The notes under the pieces: generated by a model
What the model was told of the DNA's origin: nothing
Seen by the model: the letters and a program-made list of their open reading frames with translations, nothing else
The model's database searches: none
Assembly (NCBI RefSeq): GCF_041583835.1
Contig: NZ_JBFHFC010000026.1
Location: 1-33,147, forward strand
DNA from: Thiomicrorhabdus sp041583835
GTDB taxonomy: Bacteria; Pseudomonadota; Gammaproteobacteria; Thiomicrospirales; Thiomicrospiraceae
Reading direction: 5' to 3'
DNA: 33,147 nt
Shown: positions 32,196 to 33,147 of the stretch, piece by piece
How the letters are laid out: each line of letters opens with the position of its first letter
How positions within the stretch are numbered: the stretch's first letter is position 1
Made by a program: the position numbers and the translations under genes

Positions 32196-32990
32196 CTAAT
32201 AATTGAAGGGCCTGATAGAAACGCTCCCACTTCTATATGTTATGAGGGTATCGTCGATCAGGACCTGTAATTCTCCGTGTGCATTCAGACCCTTATAAAG
32301 GCCTGTTAAATTTTGATCGTTATCATACACAATTACCCGACTATCCTTAGAGAAATAATCAACTAAATGATAGTTGAGTAAATAATCATTAAAAAGACCC
32401 TGACGGTAATTTTCGAACAGCTGTTCCTGGTTTAATACAAGATCACAGAGAAATTGCGAGATGTTGGTTTGATCATGAGAGAAAAACTCAATCAAACCAC
32501 CATTAACCGAATCGATTTGAGCGTCTAATTGTGTTTTTGCATCCGTTTTGATATTTAACCCAATACCGACAACCAACCAAGATTGCACAGACGAAAAAGT
32601 AGGGATTTCCAATAAAATACCGCCTACTTTCTTACCATTAATATAAATATCATTAGGCCATTTGATCTGCAAAGATTGGTCGGTATAGTCACTCAGCGTT
32701 TCGACCAATTTTAAAGCTACTAACTGAGTTAAACCGTCCAAGCCATCTGGTGCAACCGAGATAGGTAATAAAAGACTAAATGTTAGGGAATTTGAAGAAT
32801 TAAACCACTGTCGGTCTCTCTGGCCGTAACCGGCCGTTTGGTGCGTTGTAATACAAAACGCCTTATCAAGTCTCTTTTTAGCGTAATCTTTCAAATAACG
32901 GTTAGTCGAATCCAATTCATCGAAAAACAACAACTCCGTATCGGCTAATGATTTTTTAAAACATTTTTGTAGAGAAGACAGAGAGATCAT
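32196..32990 (-). CDS. birA: Biotin--[acetyl-CoA-carboxylase] ligase, short form
   Basis: Activates biotin with ATP and joins it to the carboxyl-carrier protein of acetyl-CoA carboxylase. Only the catalytic and C-terminal SH3-like domains are present. No DNA-binding winged helix precedes FFDELDSTNRYLKDYAK, so it is a group I ligase that should not act as a repressor. The catalytic core KWPNDIYINGKKVGGILLE is normal. The usual glycine/arginine loop (GRGRRGR in E. coli) reads GYGQRDR here. The C-terminal GLNAHGELQVLIDDTLITYRSGSVS fits the family. The start is uncertain: ATG 32990 is given, and GTG 33002 would add four residues. Neither has a strong ribosome site. The gene begins about 20 bases after the rRNA terminator stem and is coupled to coaX. 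Confidence 0.9.
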   Translation of the reverse strand: MISLSSLQKCFKKSLADTELLFFDELDSTNRYLKDYAKKRLDKAFCITTHQTAGYGQRDRQWFNSSNSLTFSLLLPISVAPDGLDGLTQLVALKLVETLSDYTDQSLQIKWPNDIYINGKKVGGILLEIPTFSSVQSWLVVGIGLNIKTDAKTQLDAQIDSVNGGLIEFFSHDQTNISQFLCDLVLNQEQLFENYRQGLFNDYLLNYHLVDYFSKDSRVIVYDNDQNLTGLYKGLNAHGELQVLIDDTLITYRSGSVSIRPFNY

Positions 32991-33004
32991 AATAATTTTC
33001 ACTT

Positions 33005-33042
33005 AAAAAAAAACCCGCCGATGCGAAGCAAGGGCGGGTTTT
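33005..33042 (-). terminator. Terminator of the rRNA operon
   Basis: AAAACCCGCC (33010-33019) pairs exactly with GGCGGGTTTT (33033-33042). In reverse orientation it is followed by a run of nine T (33013-33005). It lies just downstream of 5S rRNA and immediately before birA. Confidence 0.93.
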
Positions 33043-33051
33043 AGGATATAA

Positions 33052-33147
33052 GCTTGGCGATGACCTACTCTCGCATGGGACCTCCCACACTACCATCGGC
33101 GCTAAGACGTTTCACTTCTGAGTTCGGAATGGGATCAGGTGGTTCCA
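33052..33147 (-). rRNA. 5S ribosomal RNA (partial, 3' part)
   Basis: Read in reverse, the sequence shows the conserved 5S core: CCTGATCCCATTCCGAACTC, then AGAAGTGAAACG, CGCCGATGGTAGTGTGGG and GCGAGAGTAGGTCATCGCC. The 5' end lies outside the window, so an rRNA operon extends to the right. The exact 3' end near 33052 is estimated from where a closing stem would end. Confidence 0.95.

Noticed and set aside
1..33147. CRISPR arrays, insertion sequences, phage or toxin-antitoxin genes
   Set aside because: No regularly spaced repeats, terminal inverted repeats with transposase, or genes of these families were found in either strand.

Overview
The window reads as a chromosome segment of a gammaproteobacterium, most likely a marine sulfur-oxidising autotroph of the Thiomicrospira/Hydrogenovibrio/Thiomicrorhabdus group. 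The gene content is gammaproteobacterial (fabA-fabB, ftsY with a paired M16 peptidase operon, rluF, selD-mnmH). A secreted alpha-carbonic anhydrase and several signalling genes fit that lifestyle. The genus is inference; no 16S sequence is present. Almost everything is chromosomal core or lineage-specific housekeeping. I see no integrase, transposase, phage gene, toxin-antitoxin pair or CRISPR array.

Left part (1-9.5 kb): the tail of an unidentified gene, a bidirectional terminator, periplasmic alpha-carbonic anhydrase, coaD, a DUF2789 gene, rsmD and a CvfB-like S1 protein. These are followed by the forward cluster rluF-selD-mnmH, a PAS-GGDEF diguanylate cyclase, a conserved unknown protein and a short Rossmann-fold protein. 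SelD makes selenophosphate and MnmH uses it to put selenouridine into tRNA.

Middle part (9.6-23.7 kb): a Tas-type aldo/keto reductase, a chemoreceptor with a run of HAMP-like units and a C-terminal CheR-tether pentapeptide, tRNA-Arg(CCU), and a compact reverse-strand ovoA-ovoB operon for ovothiol. Upstream of ovoA is a DUF4395 membrane protein with two CxxC motifs. Then come a membrane-anchored M23 homologue that has lost its zinc ligands, a LysE/RhtB exporter, a Na+/solute symporter, an EAL phosphodiesterase and a GT4 glycosyltransferase.

Right part (23.7-33.1 kb): an active/inactive M16 peptidase pair is divergent from ftsY. ftsY is followed by an unusual gene that joins a ribosome-modulation-factor-like N-terminus, one membrane helix and a DUF2914 domain, and then by an SLT-type lipoprotein. 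A bidirectional terminator separates this from fabA-fabB. The window ends with 5S rRNA - terminator - birA - coaX - tRNA-Thr(UGU) - terminator, all on the reverse strand. This matches the Escherichia coli rrnB-murB-birA-coaA-thrU neighbourhood, with coaX in the place of coaA.

The best candidates for something undescribed are the RMF-like/TM/DUF2914 protein next to ftsY, the degenerate M23 membrane protein paired with an exporter, and the DUF4395 double-CxxC protein beside the ovothiol genes.
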